In this document: positions 1 to 12,400 of the stretch, in pieces
Layout of the letters: the number at the start of each line of letters is the position of its first letter
Position numbering within the stretch: position 1 is the stretch's first letter
Assembly: GCF_026914185.1 (NCBI RefSeq)
Contig: NC_070572.1
Coordinates: 4,154,001-4,218,000 of the forward strand
Direction of reading: 5' to 3'
DNA from: Puccinia triticina
Taxonomy: Eukaryota > Basidiomycota > Pucciniomycetes > Pucciniales > Pucciniaceae
DNA length: 64,000 nt
Translations under genes and position numbers: made by a program
The notes under the pieces: generated by a model
Told to the model about the DNA's origin: nothing
Databases searched by the model: none
What the model saw: the letters and a program-made list of their open reading frames with translations, nothing else

Positions 1-105
1 TTTTTGAATTGTAAGAGCACTATAAATTAAGTGGGCTATGTGGCAAGGTGTTTGTTCCATAGTGCCAGATCCAATTTCCTCAAATATATACTTCCTTGAC
101 CAAAT

Positions 106-1681
106 ATGCTTTTCTGTCAACTATTCAATTCAGCTCTAGCATGGCATATTCTATATTTCATCAACTCTTTGGTTCTTCTCAGTGTGACCAATGTCACATC
201 AATAGAATTTCCTGTTACATCAAGAAAGGCTGTAAATTTTCCTGAAAAGTCTATTCCACCAAACACAGTTGGAAGATTCTCAAAATCCACTACAGCAGAA
301 AGCAATGACTCTGTTGAACCTAAGTTGAAAGAAATCAACAACCCCAACAAGATACAAATTCACACCAATCCTGTGGACAAAGGAGAAAAACCCTCTGGAA
401 ATATACAAATACAAAGCCTCTCTGGAAAATCTCGTGAGGATAAAATGATTGGACTGGAAGATATCTTTGGTAAAAAGTTACCAAAGAAACTTCGCAACCC
501 TGGCAACTATAAAATGATGGAAAAGAAATACATGTTAAAGCCATTTGAAATTGAACAACTTTCCAGTTGGAACACTTCAGGTCTGAATATTTGGTGGATT
601 GCTGCTGTTTCTAACAGTATATGTATAGAAGACAAAAGGCCACATAAAGATATTTTATATGAGCCTGATGAATATACTTACAATTCTTTGGAAGAGATTT
701 GGAGAAATTCTGTGTCAACAATGATTCAAGAAGAAAATGTAATCCGGGGAATGATAGGGGAGTTTGAAGGTACCAGGAGGATAAATACATTCCGCAATCA
801 GCTTTATTTATCATACAATTGCTAAAAGATTCACAGAGCTCAAGCCAAAATTCTGCAATGAAGGTCCACTGGAAGAATACAAAAAAAAGCTTGATTTCAA
901 ATTATTTAAAAAACAATTTTCCCTTTCAGATGATCCCAGAAAGATTGGTGGCCAAGTTATGTCAAAGAGAAGAATGGACACCCAAGGATGGACTGATAAG
1001 GATCAGAGCCCATACAATAAGTTTGCATTGGAAAAGATTTACACTAACTCCGAGAGGAAGAAACACTTGGAATTATATACTTACTTGGCACATGCCAAAT
1101 ATTTTGCACATTGGTGGCCCTCAAATTTTGATGAAGATGCCAGAGTCTTTGGGCTAGATCGGTTAACAATTGTAAAAGTTGGAGATGCACTGCAAGTGGG
1201 TGCATATGATCTGGTACCAAATGCTCCATGGGGTTTGTCAGTTGATCAATCATTTTCTCAACTCCTCACTGTCATGACAACAGAAAGGCTTTTACCTTGG
1301 CATGAATCAGCAGAGCGTGCTTGGTTTTGTCAGCAGTACAAGGATGGTGCTTACCTTAGAAGGTTGAGGAAGCTTTCAAAATCAGCACTGCTTTCAGATG
1401 AAGATAAACTCCCTATCTCAATAAATTTGGTGAAAGAAATCAGGAGGAAAAAGAAATTGTCCTGCACCTACCAACCCTACCGACTGGGCTATGAATTGCT
1501 TTGGTGTGACATGGGGTGGGATCTGAAGGTATACATGCAACTCATGGATCTCAGGAACTCATCAAAAGCCACAAAATATGAAGACCTGGCCAAGGCTATG
1601 TCCAGGTTTACCAAAGACCAATTACGTGTGCTGAAGCTCTGGCACAAAGAATCAATCTTTATGTTGCCCAAAAAAACATGA
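106..1681 (+). CDS. Hypothetical protein, possibly secreted
   Basis: I do not recognise this protein. The model has exon 1 at 106-769, a 67-nt GT-AG intron at 770-836 (with a CTAA-like branch site) and exon 2 at 837-1681, giving 502 residues. Without the intron the two open stretches look frameshifted; splicing joins them in phase as ...GEFE-E-LKPKF.... The ATG at 106 is the first in frame and begins a hydrophobic stretch (residues about 4-28, including HILYFINSLVLLSV) that could be a signal peptide or membrane anchor. The middle is polar (Ser/Thr/Asn/Lys), and the second half is rich in Trp, Tyr, Lys and Glu, with a mixed helical look. No catalytic motif is visible. It is AT-rich and stands alone between transposon remnants, so it could be a lineage-specific secreted protein or a decayed member of an expanded family. 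Confidence 0.6.
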
Positions 1682-2133
1682 TTCCTTCCAAAAGGTTGGG
1701 ATACTGGGAACATGTTAAAATAAACTATATAGATTGTTTTCCAAAAAAGCCTCCTCAATAGTGTGACTTCAAAGGGCACCTCTCACATGGGATAAGAGCC
1801 AAACAAGATAAACATACCCAAAATAGTCAAATAGAACAAGTTTCATCTTCTAATCTAATCAGATTTGTTTTATCAGCTGATTTATGCCTTGATATTTGAA
1901 CCATCCATCTCATGCTTATACAATTTCCCTTATATTCAATACTGAATCTTTATTTATTTATTTTCCAAACCTTCTATCTTTTCTACATAGTTGTTCAATA
2001 GAAAATTTTGGCAGAAATTAGACGCCCAAATTGATTCCACAAGGAATGAAGTGTCTTCAATTTTATCATGATGTTTGCTCATTTCAAATGATTATTAGAT
2101 CACTCTTTTCTCTTTTAATTCATAATCAAAATA
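1682..2133. other. AT-rich spacer, nothing recognised
   Basis: This is the 3' flank of the preceding gene. No coding stretch or repeat structure is seen apart from the target duplication of the next element at its right edge (2124-2133). Confidence 0.5.
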
Positions 2134-2401
2134 GGTCAGTCTTCACACACTTCTAAAAATTACCACATGCACTCCAAAAAAAGTAGTGCACTTAATTTCT
2201 GGAGTGCACAGTGCTCCACTCCAAAGAAATTGGAGTGGCTTGTTGGCCACTGCAAACTCTTTTTTTCTTGGATTGGCCAATCAGACACTCCAATTTATGT
2301 TTAGTGGAGCCCTGTGCACTGAAATGTTTTTGGAGTGCACAGAAATACACCACTTTTTGAAGTGCATGTGGTAACTTTTGGTAGTGCGTAAAGACTGCCC
2401 C
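2134..2401. mobile_element. MULE-like MITE with 10-bp target duplication
   Basis: A 268-bp non-coding element. Its ends are long imperfect terminal inverted repeats of about 50 bp: it begins GGTCAGTCTTC, and the reverse complement of its right end begins GGGGCAGTCTTTAC. Both arms share ACCACATGCACT further in. It is flanked on both sides by the identical 10-mer AATCAAAATA (2124-2133 and 2402-2411). A 9-11 bp target duplication with long inverted repeats is the usual signature of Mutator-like elements. The interior repeats GTGCACTCC-type words in both orientations and could fold into a hairpin. Confidence 0.8.
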
Positions 2402-2707
2402 AATCAAAATATGCTTCTCCTAAATGGATGTTTTGCCCTCTTTGGGCTGTTGACACAGGCCTGCTTGTACATGGAAAGGGTAGGTAAGCCACTGGGAACA
2501 TCAACTGACTTAACACAATTCCCTCCAGTGTGTCCCAGGGAGGGGCTGGTGTCTATTGCTGCATTTTGCTTGATATCTGAATGAGCACCTCAGTTCTTTC
2601 TTTTCTAAAACTTGATTTTGTTCTTTGCTTGTACCATACTGATGTGTATGATTCCTCTCCAGAAAGCAGCATGTCTTGCTCTGGGTTGAAAATTGTTATC
2701 TCACTTA

Positions 2708-3028
2708 TGGTATTCAAAGTTGACTTGCATCAAATCATAAACTTCCAAGCTGAAAAAATATGTACCACCCAAATACTCAAGTCAGAGCAAGATTTCTGGA
2801 ATGCTACATGAGAAATTGGAAGACTGGAAGACTTCCTGTAGCCCAGAAAGAATAAAACTTCACAGATTTGTTGCCAACAGATCTACCAGGCCCTGCTAAA
2901 TTGGCAACAGATCTGTGGAATTTTAGTCTGTCTGGGGGGCGTAGATCCTGGGGGAAGTCATCCACTTCCTGCCCTCACAGACTAAAGGTTTACAGATCTG
3001 TCTTTCATGATTTCAACTTTGAAGACCA
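2708..3028. mobile_element. MITE of the TTCAAAGTTGA-ended family
   Basis: A 321-bp non-coding element with ends TGGTATTCAAAGTTGA and, on the other strand, TGGTCTTCAAAGTTGA, flanked by TA on each side. Its left 110 bp closely resemble the left end of the element at 25548, so the two belong to one family. The interior contains repeats of GGCAACAGATCT-type words and an inverted GTCTGTGAGG-like pair. Confidence 0.65.
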
Positions 3029-3555
3029 TAACCAAGAGACACTGAATCCTTATGATGAAATTTTTATATTAGCTTGCCACTGGTCCTCATTCTTGTCATT
3101 AATTTTCAATCTTGGTGGCTTTTGGGAACTATGATTCCTATCTACTCTTTCATGTGGTTCATCTTGAATAGAAGGGATTAATTTATAACCCCATTGGTTT
3201 TGATCCATCTCCCCTATCTGAACAAGAGCAAACACCTGAGGGCCTCTCTAGAGTTGGGCATAAACATAGCCAGACAATCTGGGGGTTTCCGAAGCCATTT
3301 TTGGTGCGCACCCTCGTGTGCGTAACCCTTGCGCTGCGCTCGCGGCTCGCCTACCACAGGGCGGCCAATTCATACAGCTCTATGCTCACAATTCTTCTTG
3401 AAACTTCTTTTTTCAGAAACTTACAGAAGCATGGCCAGCGCACGTTGACGGGACGGCTTGTTCCCCCGAATTCCACCGCCGGCCCGGACTTTGCCTCTCG
3501 AGCGAAAGTTATACGTCGACTTGGTCCAATCAACACTACACATTTCGGATCCAAG
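3029..3555. other. Spacer and probable ADE2 promoter region
   Basis: Base composition changes near 3290 from AT-rich transposon-type DNA to GC-richer DNA typical of the host genes here. The last 250 bp lie directly upstream of the ADE2 start codon and probably hold its promoter and 5' UTR. I see no clear TATA box. Confidence 0.4.
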
Positions 3556-5604
3556 ATGTCAGACCAAGTGATCGGTGTTTTAGGTCAGATTTCAACCTTC
3601 GATTTCAAAAACACTCGAGCCAGGAGGGTATCCAGACGACTGATCTCATTTTTAAATGAATACGTGGTCGGATTCCAGGCGGTGGACAGTTGGGTAGGAT
3701 GATGGTCCAGGCAGCCGTCCGACTCGGGGTTCCGATCATAACCCTGGACAATGAGCATTCGCCGGCCTCACAAGTCTCGAACCCAAGGTCCATCGACAGC
3801 CAACATTCAGCCGATCTGAACCACCAGGTCGGAAGCTTCAATTCGATGGAGGATATCGAGAGACTGAGCAAGCTGGTCGACATCCTGACGATCGAGATCG
3901 AGCATGTCAACGTATCCATCCTCAAACGTCTCTTGAAGAATCAACAGCTGGGTCGCTCCAAGACGAATCCGATCAAGATTTATCCTCATCCAGAAGTGAT
4001 CGAGATCATTCAAGATAAATTCAAACAAAAGCAGTTCTTGGGTCAAGCTGGGATCCCGGTCTCCGACTATGAAGAGATACCACAATGTTCCTCGGCCTCC
4101 GAAATCGAGGAGCAAGTCCAGCAAGTCGCCGCAAGATTGTCCTTTCCCTTCATGTTGAAGAGTCGATTGTTAGCCTACGATGGACGGGGCAATTTTCTCG
4201 TCGAGAGTCCCGACGATATACCCCGGGCGATCCGAGCATTAACTCCAGCCTCCTTCGACTCGAAGGCCGATCTATCTGAGTTAAAGCTCTATGCCGAATG
4301 CTACGTCCCCTTCACCTGCGAGATTGCCGTCATGGTCGTCAAAGGAATCCCTTCACCTGGTTCCTCGGACTCCAACATTCGCGTCTACCCGCCCGTCCAA
4401 ACAATTCATCAGGACAACATCTGTCACATCGTGCACAGTCCCTTGCGTATTGGCGGTCCCTCGACCTCAAAAACTGCTCTAGCCGTCGCCCAACGATCTA
4501 TCACCGCCTTAGGTTCTGGTGCAGTTGGTGTCTTTGCAGTTGAAATGTTTCTTTTGCGCGATAGTAAGAGCACCTTAGTTCTCTCTTTATGGACCAAATA
4601 GAATGTCTGACGCCCTATCACATTACTTTTAATCACCAGACACCGTCCTGGTTAATGAGATAGCACCTCGACCTCATAATTCTTACCACCATACGCTCTC
4701 TTCAACGGCTGTCTCACAATTTACTGCGCATATCTTAGCCATCACGTCCAGGCCCTTGCCACCGATGGAATCATTCGAACTGGCGGTACCTTCGGCGGCG
4801 ATGGTCAATGTGTTGGGTGATCAGAGCGGCGAGAAGGGCCAGAAACAAGTCAAGAGATGTCTCGAGCTGGTGAGCGGTCTTAAAGGGGTCAGCGTTGAAT
4901 GTTACGGGAAATTCGGCTGCCAGCGGGGGAGAAAGATGGGGCACATCAATGTGATTGGCGAAGGTGATGCAGATGTCCGAGAGATCGTGTCTAAGGTGGT
5001 CCGATGTCTACCCAACAACCAAACAGATGAGCTAGATCTGGAAAGCCTAATCAGGAGTCCGCCGACGACGGGACGACCGGTTGGATTCTCGGACCCGAAC
5101 CCGCTAGTCTCGATCATCATGGGATCTGATTCCGACCTTCCAACGATGATCGAAGCATCCCGAATTCTCTCGCATCCGCTCTTCCAAATACCTCACGAGC
5201 TGACCATAGTTTCGGCGCACCGGACGCCGGAGAGGATGGTAGACTTTTCCCGGTCCGCAGTCAGTCGCGGGGTCAAGGTGATCATTGCGGGGGCTGGCGG
5301 GGCGGCGCATCTGCCCGGGATGGTGAGCGCCTTGACGCCCTTGCCGGTGATCGGTGTGCCCGTCAAGGGGAAGACTCTCGACGGGGTCGACTCCTTGCAT
5401 TCGATCGTCCAGATGCCCCGAGGCATCCCCGTCGCCACCGTCGCCATCGGCAACTCCACCAACGCTGCCCTCCTCGCCATCCGGATCCTATCCACCGGAA
5501 CACCCAGACTGGTCGATGCGATGAGCGCCTACATGGCTCAGATGGAATCGGAAGTCTTGGCCAAAGTCGACAAACTCGACCAAGTAGGCTGGGAGTTGTA
5601 CTGA
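3556..5604 (+). CDS. ADE2: Phosphoribosylaminoimidazole carboxylase (fused PurK-PurE)
   Basis: This enzyme catalyses the carboxylation of AIR to CAIR in cytosolic purine biosynthesis. Exons are 3556-3583, 3679-4563 and 4640-5604 (625 residues). The first intron splits the dinucleotide-binding-like N-terminus, which reads [18 protein letters not shown] after splicing. Residues 1 to about 440 form the PurK ATP-grasp part ([16 protein letters not shown], then [11 protein letters not shown] after intron 2). From about residue 460 comes the PurE part, with [13 protein letters not shown] and SAHRTPERM forming the nucleotide site and [12 protein letters not shown]. It is slightly longer than yeast Ade2 (571 residues). 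The start is fixed by the conserved VLGGGQLG motif just after the ATG. All key motifs are present, so it should be functional. Confidence 0.96.
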
Positions 5605-7202
5605 CCCGCCCAACGGACTCCCTGATCCCCATTTTTGTCTACATTCGATTCTCCAGTCGGCCTCAACATCATTATACCTCCTTTTTTTTTCTCTTGTTCG
5701 ATGCGATCTTTTTCGTTTATTCATCTGAATTACTTACTGGAAATTGCAATTTTTGGGGGAACTTCTTGCAGGCAATGGCTCCTAACAATACCAAGCTCAT
5801 TCCTCCATTTCGCTTTGTCTTCCTGGAATATTCTTGTGTTCGGCCTTGACAACTACATACACAGTCCACTTTTTCCCTCTTATGGCCCAGTGTTTTTTTT
5901 TTTTTTTTTGGAAACAAAAAAAACTTATTTGTGTGGACTGCCGGAAGATCAGCAACCCAGGGGATGCCCTGCTGCCACAAAAAATGAAATGCCCAGGGCT
6001 TTTGATCCTTTTGCTCTTGCATCACAAGCTTCTCATGAACTCTTTGTTAATACCAGTAATGCGCAGAAAATCTCTAATTTGAATCAAACATAATATGCAT
6101 TGACCCGTGGTGAGTACGGCCCTTTTTCTGGAAATAGGAAGCGAGAAAACAAGCTTTATCAAGACTCTTACGACACATGTAGACTCTAGAGGAAGGAGAG
6201 GTGTTTTCCCCATGTCGAAAACAAAGTCGATGACTGTCTCGAGCCTTACATAGCTGTTTCAGCAAAGACTCACCTCTGACACCACGCTCTCATGTTTAAC
6301 AGGTCTTTCGCGCTATGAGCAACTGTGGACGACTGGCACGACTGCGTGTGGCAACATAACACTCATTTCATGCCACAGGGGCGTGGCAGAACAATCCGAC
6401 CCGCACGGTGGAGCTGATGTTGTCGCATCATTCGTGTCTCGATCGGTGTCCGCGGCTCTTGACTCCACCGCTGGCACGCTTCCGCCGCTTGTCCTCTCCG
6501 GGCTCCCATGTGGGCTCGAAGCCTGTGGTGATGAAGAGTGGGAGCCCCGCTCAACACTCCCAAGGACACACCCTGACCTTGGGTGCGCAACATCGTCCAA
6601 CAACGAGGGCCCCCTGTACCGACTCAGACATGTGGTTCTGGCCTCAAACTGGAAGGAACTTCTTACGGATATGGACCACACACAAATAGAAGGCATATCA
6701 TTTTGACCATACTTGCAGAGAGCAGAAAAAAAATGCGCATTCACAGTCCGTTAAAACTTTTTAAGAGTTGAGAGCAAAATATTGAGAGAGAGAGAAAGAA
6801 CATATTGACGGTGTTATAGAGCGGGGATGTCAAAAGCGTTGCCTAGACTACTTTGTGGGGATCTTTTAATTTTTCTGGTGCGGGAAACTATGGACGTGAT
6901 TAGAGCCAATGGTGTTTTTTTGTTTGTGTGAGACGACGGAAGAAGAAGGCCGCTCAGGAGTATAAGTTGGGAGTCGTTAATGCAGGTGACTATGTATTAT
7001 GATTATGTGGAAGATTTTTCGGGCGCTAGCGTTCGGAGAATAGTGTAGTACACGCCCAGCGATGCTTCTGCACGAGCTTCCAGTGTTTGTTTTTTTTTTG
7101 TGTTCGTTATATCTGGACAAGTGATCGATCGGCCTCCGTCGAGGTAGGATCGGGAGACGGGGAGAAGAAACAGCAGGGGGGGCCGACCTAGGACGAGGGG
7201 TG
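5605..7202. other. Intergenic region between ADE2 and the HMG-box gene
   Basis: It contains the 3' flanks of two convergent genes. There is a long poly-T tract near 5890-5908 and a purine-rich GAGA stretch near 6785-6800. A 107-codon open stretch at 6383-6706 lacks an ATG start and has no recognisable domain; I do not call it a gene. Nothing else is seen. Confidence 0.45.
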
Positions 7203-8947
7203 TCAAGCGAGGATGCCGTTTGGTTGGACGGCCATCTTGTTGACTGGGTGGTTGGGTTCGGGGGACCTGGCCTCGCTTCCCTCGTCGTCCTCGCCCTCGT
7301 CCATATCGGAGTCGGAGTGAGGCTCCATCTGTGGAGAGACTTGGGGGGCGGCGTTCATCTGTGCCTGTGCCATGGAAGAAGGCTGGCCAGCTGCTTGTGG
7401 GGCACGGTAGGGGTGGGAAGGCTCCTCCTCCTCCTCTTCCTCCTCGACTTCTTCCTCCTCCTCCTCCTCGCCTTCCTCGGAGTATTCTTCCTCGTGATGC
7501 TGCAGAGACAAGGCCAGGGTTGTTGGGTGAGTGCTTGGCGCCGATCGGTCAAGTTAGAGGAGGGCGTGCTTACCTGGGGTTGAGGGACGTGTGGGGCAAG
7601 GGCCATCTGGGGCTTGGGAGCGGGGGGCATGTGGTGTGCGTTGATGGTTTGGAGGGACATGGCACCGGCAGGCGGCTTCGACTGTTGGGGGACATGATGA
7701 GGAGGATGCATGGGATGGTCGACGGGGCCATCCTTCTCAGCCTTGCTCGGCCTGCCTCGCTTCTTGGGCAAGGGGTTCCCTTGCGCGTCGACTTCGGCCG
7801 CCCGAGACCTCCTCTTGCGTGGCGCGGGGGCTGAGTGCACAGCAGTTTGGTTGTGCGGGGAGGTGATCTCGGGGTGGGAGGTCTTGTACTCCTTATTCTG
7901 GATGTTCCAGGAAGTCATCGCCAGTTTTCCTGCTTCCGACCAGGGCTAAGGGGTGGGGAGACAAGCGATGAGTGGGCTAGGTACTTTCGAGCTTGAGGGT
8001 GATCAGGAGACTGACCCGCTTGGCCTCTTCGCTCAGGTTTTTCCATCGGTCGCCGATTTGCCTGGCCAGTTCCTTGTAGTCCGCAGTAGGGTTTGCGGCA
8101 CGCATCTCCTGTCTGACGGCGTTCTGAAACAGAATACTACGAGGGCGCCCAGGTGACGGTCAGCAGGGTGGGTGGTCATCAGCGGGTGTGGGGCGGGACT
8201 CAACTAGGCAGACGCTGGTCGCTTGGGGGCATTTGGGTCACGCTCGCGCTTGACTCTCTTCTTCTTCCCGCCAGGGATTGAGCCCGGCGGAGTGGGGATG
8301 GTGGTTGGCTGGCGGGGAGGGTTGTTGTTGTAGAAGGGAGCCGCGCCATTGTGGTGTTCCTCCTCACTGACGGGCTCCTCGGGCTCCTCCTCCTCCTCCT
8401 CCTCGTCGTCCGTCTCGAGTGGCTGGGCGGCGTAGGACTGGTTGGCTGGCGGAAGGTGGGGCTTGCGCTGGCGGGTCTTGGAGGCCTGCACGGCCTGCTG
8501 GCGGGGGGCGCCGGGGGTGACGGTCATGAAGCACGGGCCGGGCGGGGCGGAGGTGCGGGGGTTGGAGGCGGATTGTGGCTGGGGAGGGGCGGCATAGTGC
8601 GGGTGGGAGTGGGCACTGTAGCCCTGGGATTCGGCGTATTGTGCAGGGCGCGAGCCGTAGGCGGCAGAGCCCCGAGGATAGAGCTCCTGCGGGGGGGACT
8701 GGGCATGATGCTGGTCGTACTCGGAGCCGAGGGCATCAGCCACCGCGCGTGGCTCGGAGCTGTGGATGAGATTGATCAATCTCCCGAGCGAACTGTGGAC
8801 GGTGCTGTAGGCTGCCAACAGCTGTCGGGGGAGAGAAGGAAGCGTCGGGAGGGGTGAGCAGGATGGCCGGAGAGGACGGCAGAGAGGGAGAGGAAGACTG
8901 ACGTCTTGTTTGGCAGCAATGAGGGCTTCCTTAGGGGAATGAGCCAT
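7203..8947 (-). CDS. HMG-box DNA-binding protein with AT-hook-like motif
   Basis: Five exons on the minus strand: 8947-8903, 8821-8205, 8136-8016, 7945-7574 and 7499-7203 (483 residues). The first exon is only 15 codons (MAHSPKEALIAAKQD). A single HMG box at about residues 208-282 is assembled from three exons: DPNAPKRPASAY, then ILFQNAVRQEM, then GDRWKNLSEEAKR, then WNIQNKEYK. It is preceded by a basic stretch (KKKRVKRER) and followed by PKKRGRPSK, which resembles an AT-hook. Acidic runs lie just before the box and near the C-terminus (a long Glu tract encoded by GAG/GAA repeats at 7410-7490). HMG-box proteins of this kind bend DNA and act in the nucleus as chromatin or transcription factors. 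The target is not evident. The paralogue cannot be named from sequence alone. Confidence 0.88.
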
Positions 8948-9480
8948 TGGTGATGGTCGGGGGAGGGTTTTGGAGGGCAGTATGTACTGGGCAGCAACAG
9001 TCAAGCAGACAAATGGGGCGAGGGAGGTGTGTGGGGAGGGACGAGACGAGGGCAGGGTGGTTTTTAAGAGCCCGATAAGGGGGGATGTATGCTTGGCTGG
9101 GGTGTTGCTAGACGAGGCGAGCAAGGCAGGCGACGCGGAGGGAGGGGGAGAAGGACTCGGAGGAGGGAGACAATGGATGACAATAGAGCCAGTCGCGAGA
9201 CGGAAATAGACAACAAGAGACGGGGGCAGAGTACCGAGAAGGAAGACCAGCCGAAGGGCGGGGGCTGGAGAGGCTGAGACGAGGCAGACGAGGATGGGGG
9301 GGCGGAGAGGAGAGCAAGGCACGCCAAAAGAAAATAAATATCTGTTTGTCGTGTTGAGCTGTTTGACGGGGCGGGCGAGGGGGGAGGGATGGGGTAGAGT
9401 CTATGTAGCGCTTTCCGCCAGAAGGGGCACCATGCAAATAAATAAGTAAAGGCTGTTACACCTTACGCTCGAGTCAGCTC
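8948..9480 (-). promoter_or_regulatory. Pyrimidine-rich upstream region of the HMG-box gene
   Basis: Read on the minus strand, the 500 bp before the start codon are strongly C/T-rich, a common feature of promoters and 5' UTRs in basidiomycetes. Open frames here on either strand are products of this composition bias. No defined motif is claimed. Confidence 0.4.
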
Positions 9481-12400
9481 GAAGTGGGGGTGGGTTTCTC
9501 GTGTAAGGATTTGAATTTGAAGCGTTGTTACGCTGAAAAAAGGAAAAAAAAAAAAAGAAAAAAGAAAAAAAAGGGAGCGATAGACTGGTACAACATACAC
9601 ATATATTTAATATTTATTTATTTACATATTACAACAAATAAAGTGTTACTAATACACGGCTGTATATATACCGCTACTGCAAAAAACATGTATTCATTTG
9701 AGGGTTTTTATTGATGGGTGTGTATTAAAGTATTTAAAATACTTTAACAGGATGGTCATAATGAGGTACATGAACTGTAAAGGGACAGTTCTCGGTGGTC
9801 GATTGGGATGGGAAAAAACCCGACAGTGAAAAAAATAAATAAATATGTAGAATGAAAATCGACAGAGTGTAACCTTACACACCATTAATTATACATACTG
9901 TTATAGCGCTGCAGGACGAGATCGAAATCTAAAGTCCGGAGATGATAGAAGAACTAGAGAATCATTGATTAACGAACATTCGAATGTTCATCTCTTTTCA
10001 TCATCCTTTCGCCCTTCCTCGACACACAAACAATCCGAAGCGCACACATCAACATATCCCTGCCTCTCCCCTGTTGAGATGCTTAAGGAAAAAAGAAAGA
10101 GAGAGAGAAACTGCAGCAGCTGGTTACCAAGGAGGTTTATGTGGTACAGTACATAAAAAAGTATTATCCTTCTGTAAAAAGCACTCTCGGGCATCGCCCA
10201 GTTTATAAGTCCATAGAGATTTGTTTGTATAAAGGAACACAGTTTATCTGACGCCCACACGCTCACCGTCCTCTTTTCAGAGTGACCCTACCACCAAAAT
10301 GCTTTGTACATAGCGACTGCAACAGCCCAAAACATGTCAAATGTATTTACAACATGCCGAGTAGCAACTTACAGCAACCGAACCATCCTGCAAATCGTCG
10401 CGAATTCCGGACAAAAGGGGGAGGGAGGGAATGCCCCTATCTTGTCTTGATCAGGAATCGACGAATTCAGAAGTCTCTTTTCAAAGGGTCTTGTCTTCCT
10501 CTTGTACGCCTTTTCACAACCCACAACTTGCTGACACCCTAAAATATAAAGTCTGCAATCATCAACAATCGTCACACCCCAACTCGGATCGCGTAAGAGC
10601 CTTTCCCCTTTCTGAATTCGTACATATTTATGTATACAGACAAGCATAGATACCCATAAGGGTAGATTGTGACGAGGGAACGCTTGAGTTCGGTCCAAAG
10701 GAGAAATGATAATGCAAGCCTATACCCTACACATATTACACCGTTGAATGTGTACAATCTACACTGTCCCATCCACACACGCACACACACAACACATGAT
10801 GATGTCTGGTACAGCAATCGTCATCGTTATAAAGAAAGGGTTCTCAATGTTCAAAGACTCAATTTTATTGCAAACGATCAGACTGCGCAGAAGACGTTTT
10901 GGATGGCTGACAGTGGACTTCCCATGGGAGAAGGACACACAGGAGGGCACTCGTGCTGATTCTATGTATACATTTTGTAACATAACATAATGATACATAT
11001 ATCCATCGTCGCCTACTGAACCACTATAGAACAAGCAAGGCTCGAGCCAGCGGGTCTGGGAGTCGGCATTTGCCACAAGAGGCTTTCAACCACAGCACAG
11101 CATCATCTGCCCCGCGGGTCGGCGCGGCCGGAGTGAGCGCCCAAGACAGCCATGAGTCACTTCAATCAAACTAAATAAATAATGGATGACTACACAGTTT
11201 CTCACCAGGACAATATTTTTCATGGCGATGACGACGAGGACCGTCGCTAAGAATGCTGGGCAATTGTTGGCTGGAATATGCCTTACCTTTTCTAAACATA
11301 AATATGTATTGTATCGCGCCAAGCTCTCCAGTTGGGACATCACAGCTGCCCATGATCTGTTTTTCGCTCTTGGCGACGGCCGGGGCACGCGCCGAAAGCC
11401 ATGAATGCCAGGAGAACAAGCAACTACACAAGTTCGAATTCACTTGACCTTCAATCTCTGTGCTTCCTAGAATGGCCAGTTGGGATAATTGGGGGCCGTC
11501 TATTTATGGACACCAAGCCACACCAGATAGTTGGATGGTTCATGGGGAGGAGTAAGATGGCTCTATTAGCCCAGAAAAAGTGAAAGCAATGATCTGACTG
11601 TCAGAATAGCTTGGGAAACCCGCACATCCAGTTGGAAAACCAGGATTGGATCTCAGCATGGCATTATCTGGGATCTGATTAGGAGCCAGGCTCAATCAGA
11701 ACTGGCGATATCAATTATCTGGTCCAATGAATGGTTTCCTTGAAACATTTATGCTTCACCAAGAGTGAACTATGTGAGGAAGATAGTGCATGAACAATGA
11801 GAAATGTATAAAGGGAGGAGCAAAACACATGGGGACACATTCAGGCAGTACTTGCCAGAATATTCTGTTCAAGCTGAGGGAAAAGATAAGTATAGCACAC
11901 AGACATAGCCTAGGAAGGGCCTTCAAGGGTGAGTTACATGTGATTTGGAATCAGATGGCAACTGCACTAGTTTCAAATTAAAATAGATGTATAGTCTTCA
12001 TGTTTTATTGCTGATTAATTCATCTTTGTGATGGCAAGTGGGCAAACTCCACATTCAGAGCATGGAGAGCTCAAGAGGCAGGCAGGGAGGAGCATGACAA
12101 TACCACTCATTTTCAACTCTCAGCTACAACCCGAATGCACCACTGGAATTTCAAGCAAAAATTCTGGATTGTATATCTTGATCCTGCAGAAAATCTCATC
12201 ACTGTAAGAGCATCTCAGCATGGAACCAGTTGATATGAAAGAAACTAGGCACAATCTGCTTTTGTCTAGGTTTCAACTTCAATGCCCATTCAATGTTCAA
12301 TTGATATCCCCCTCCTCACCCCAAGTCCAGGGTGGTATTAACCTTTTTCAGTTGAAGTTTCAGTTTAGACTTATGCATGTACAATGGTGCCAGTTTGCAA

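Noticed and set aside
770..960. Apparent frameshift in the first gene
   Set aside because: A 67-nt GT-AG intron (770-836) with a plausible branch site joins both parts in phase.
6383..6706. 107-codon frame between ADE2 and the HMG-box gene
   Set aside because: No ATG start, no domain and no clear splice partner; evidence too weak for a gene call.
8204..9437. Long frames reaching upstream of the HMG-box start
   Set aside because: They come from C/T-rich DNA and run across the first intron; the conserved short exon 1 with a good donor is a better explanation.
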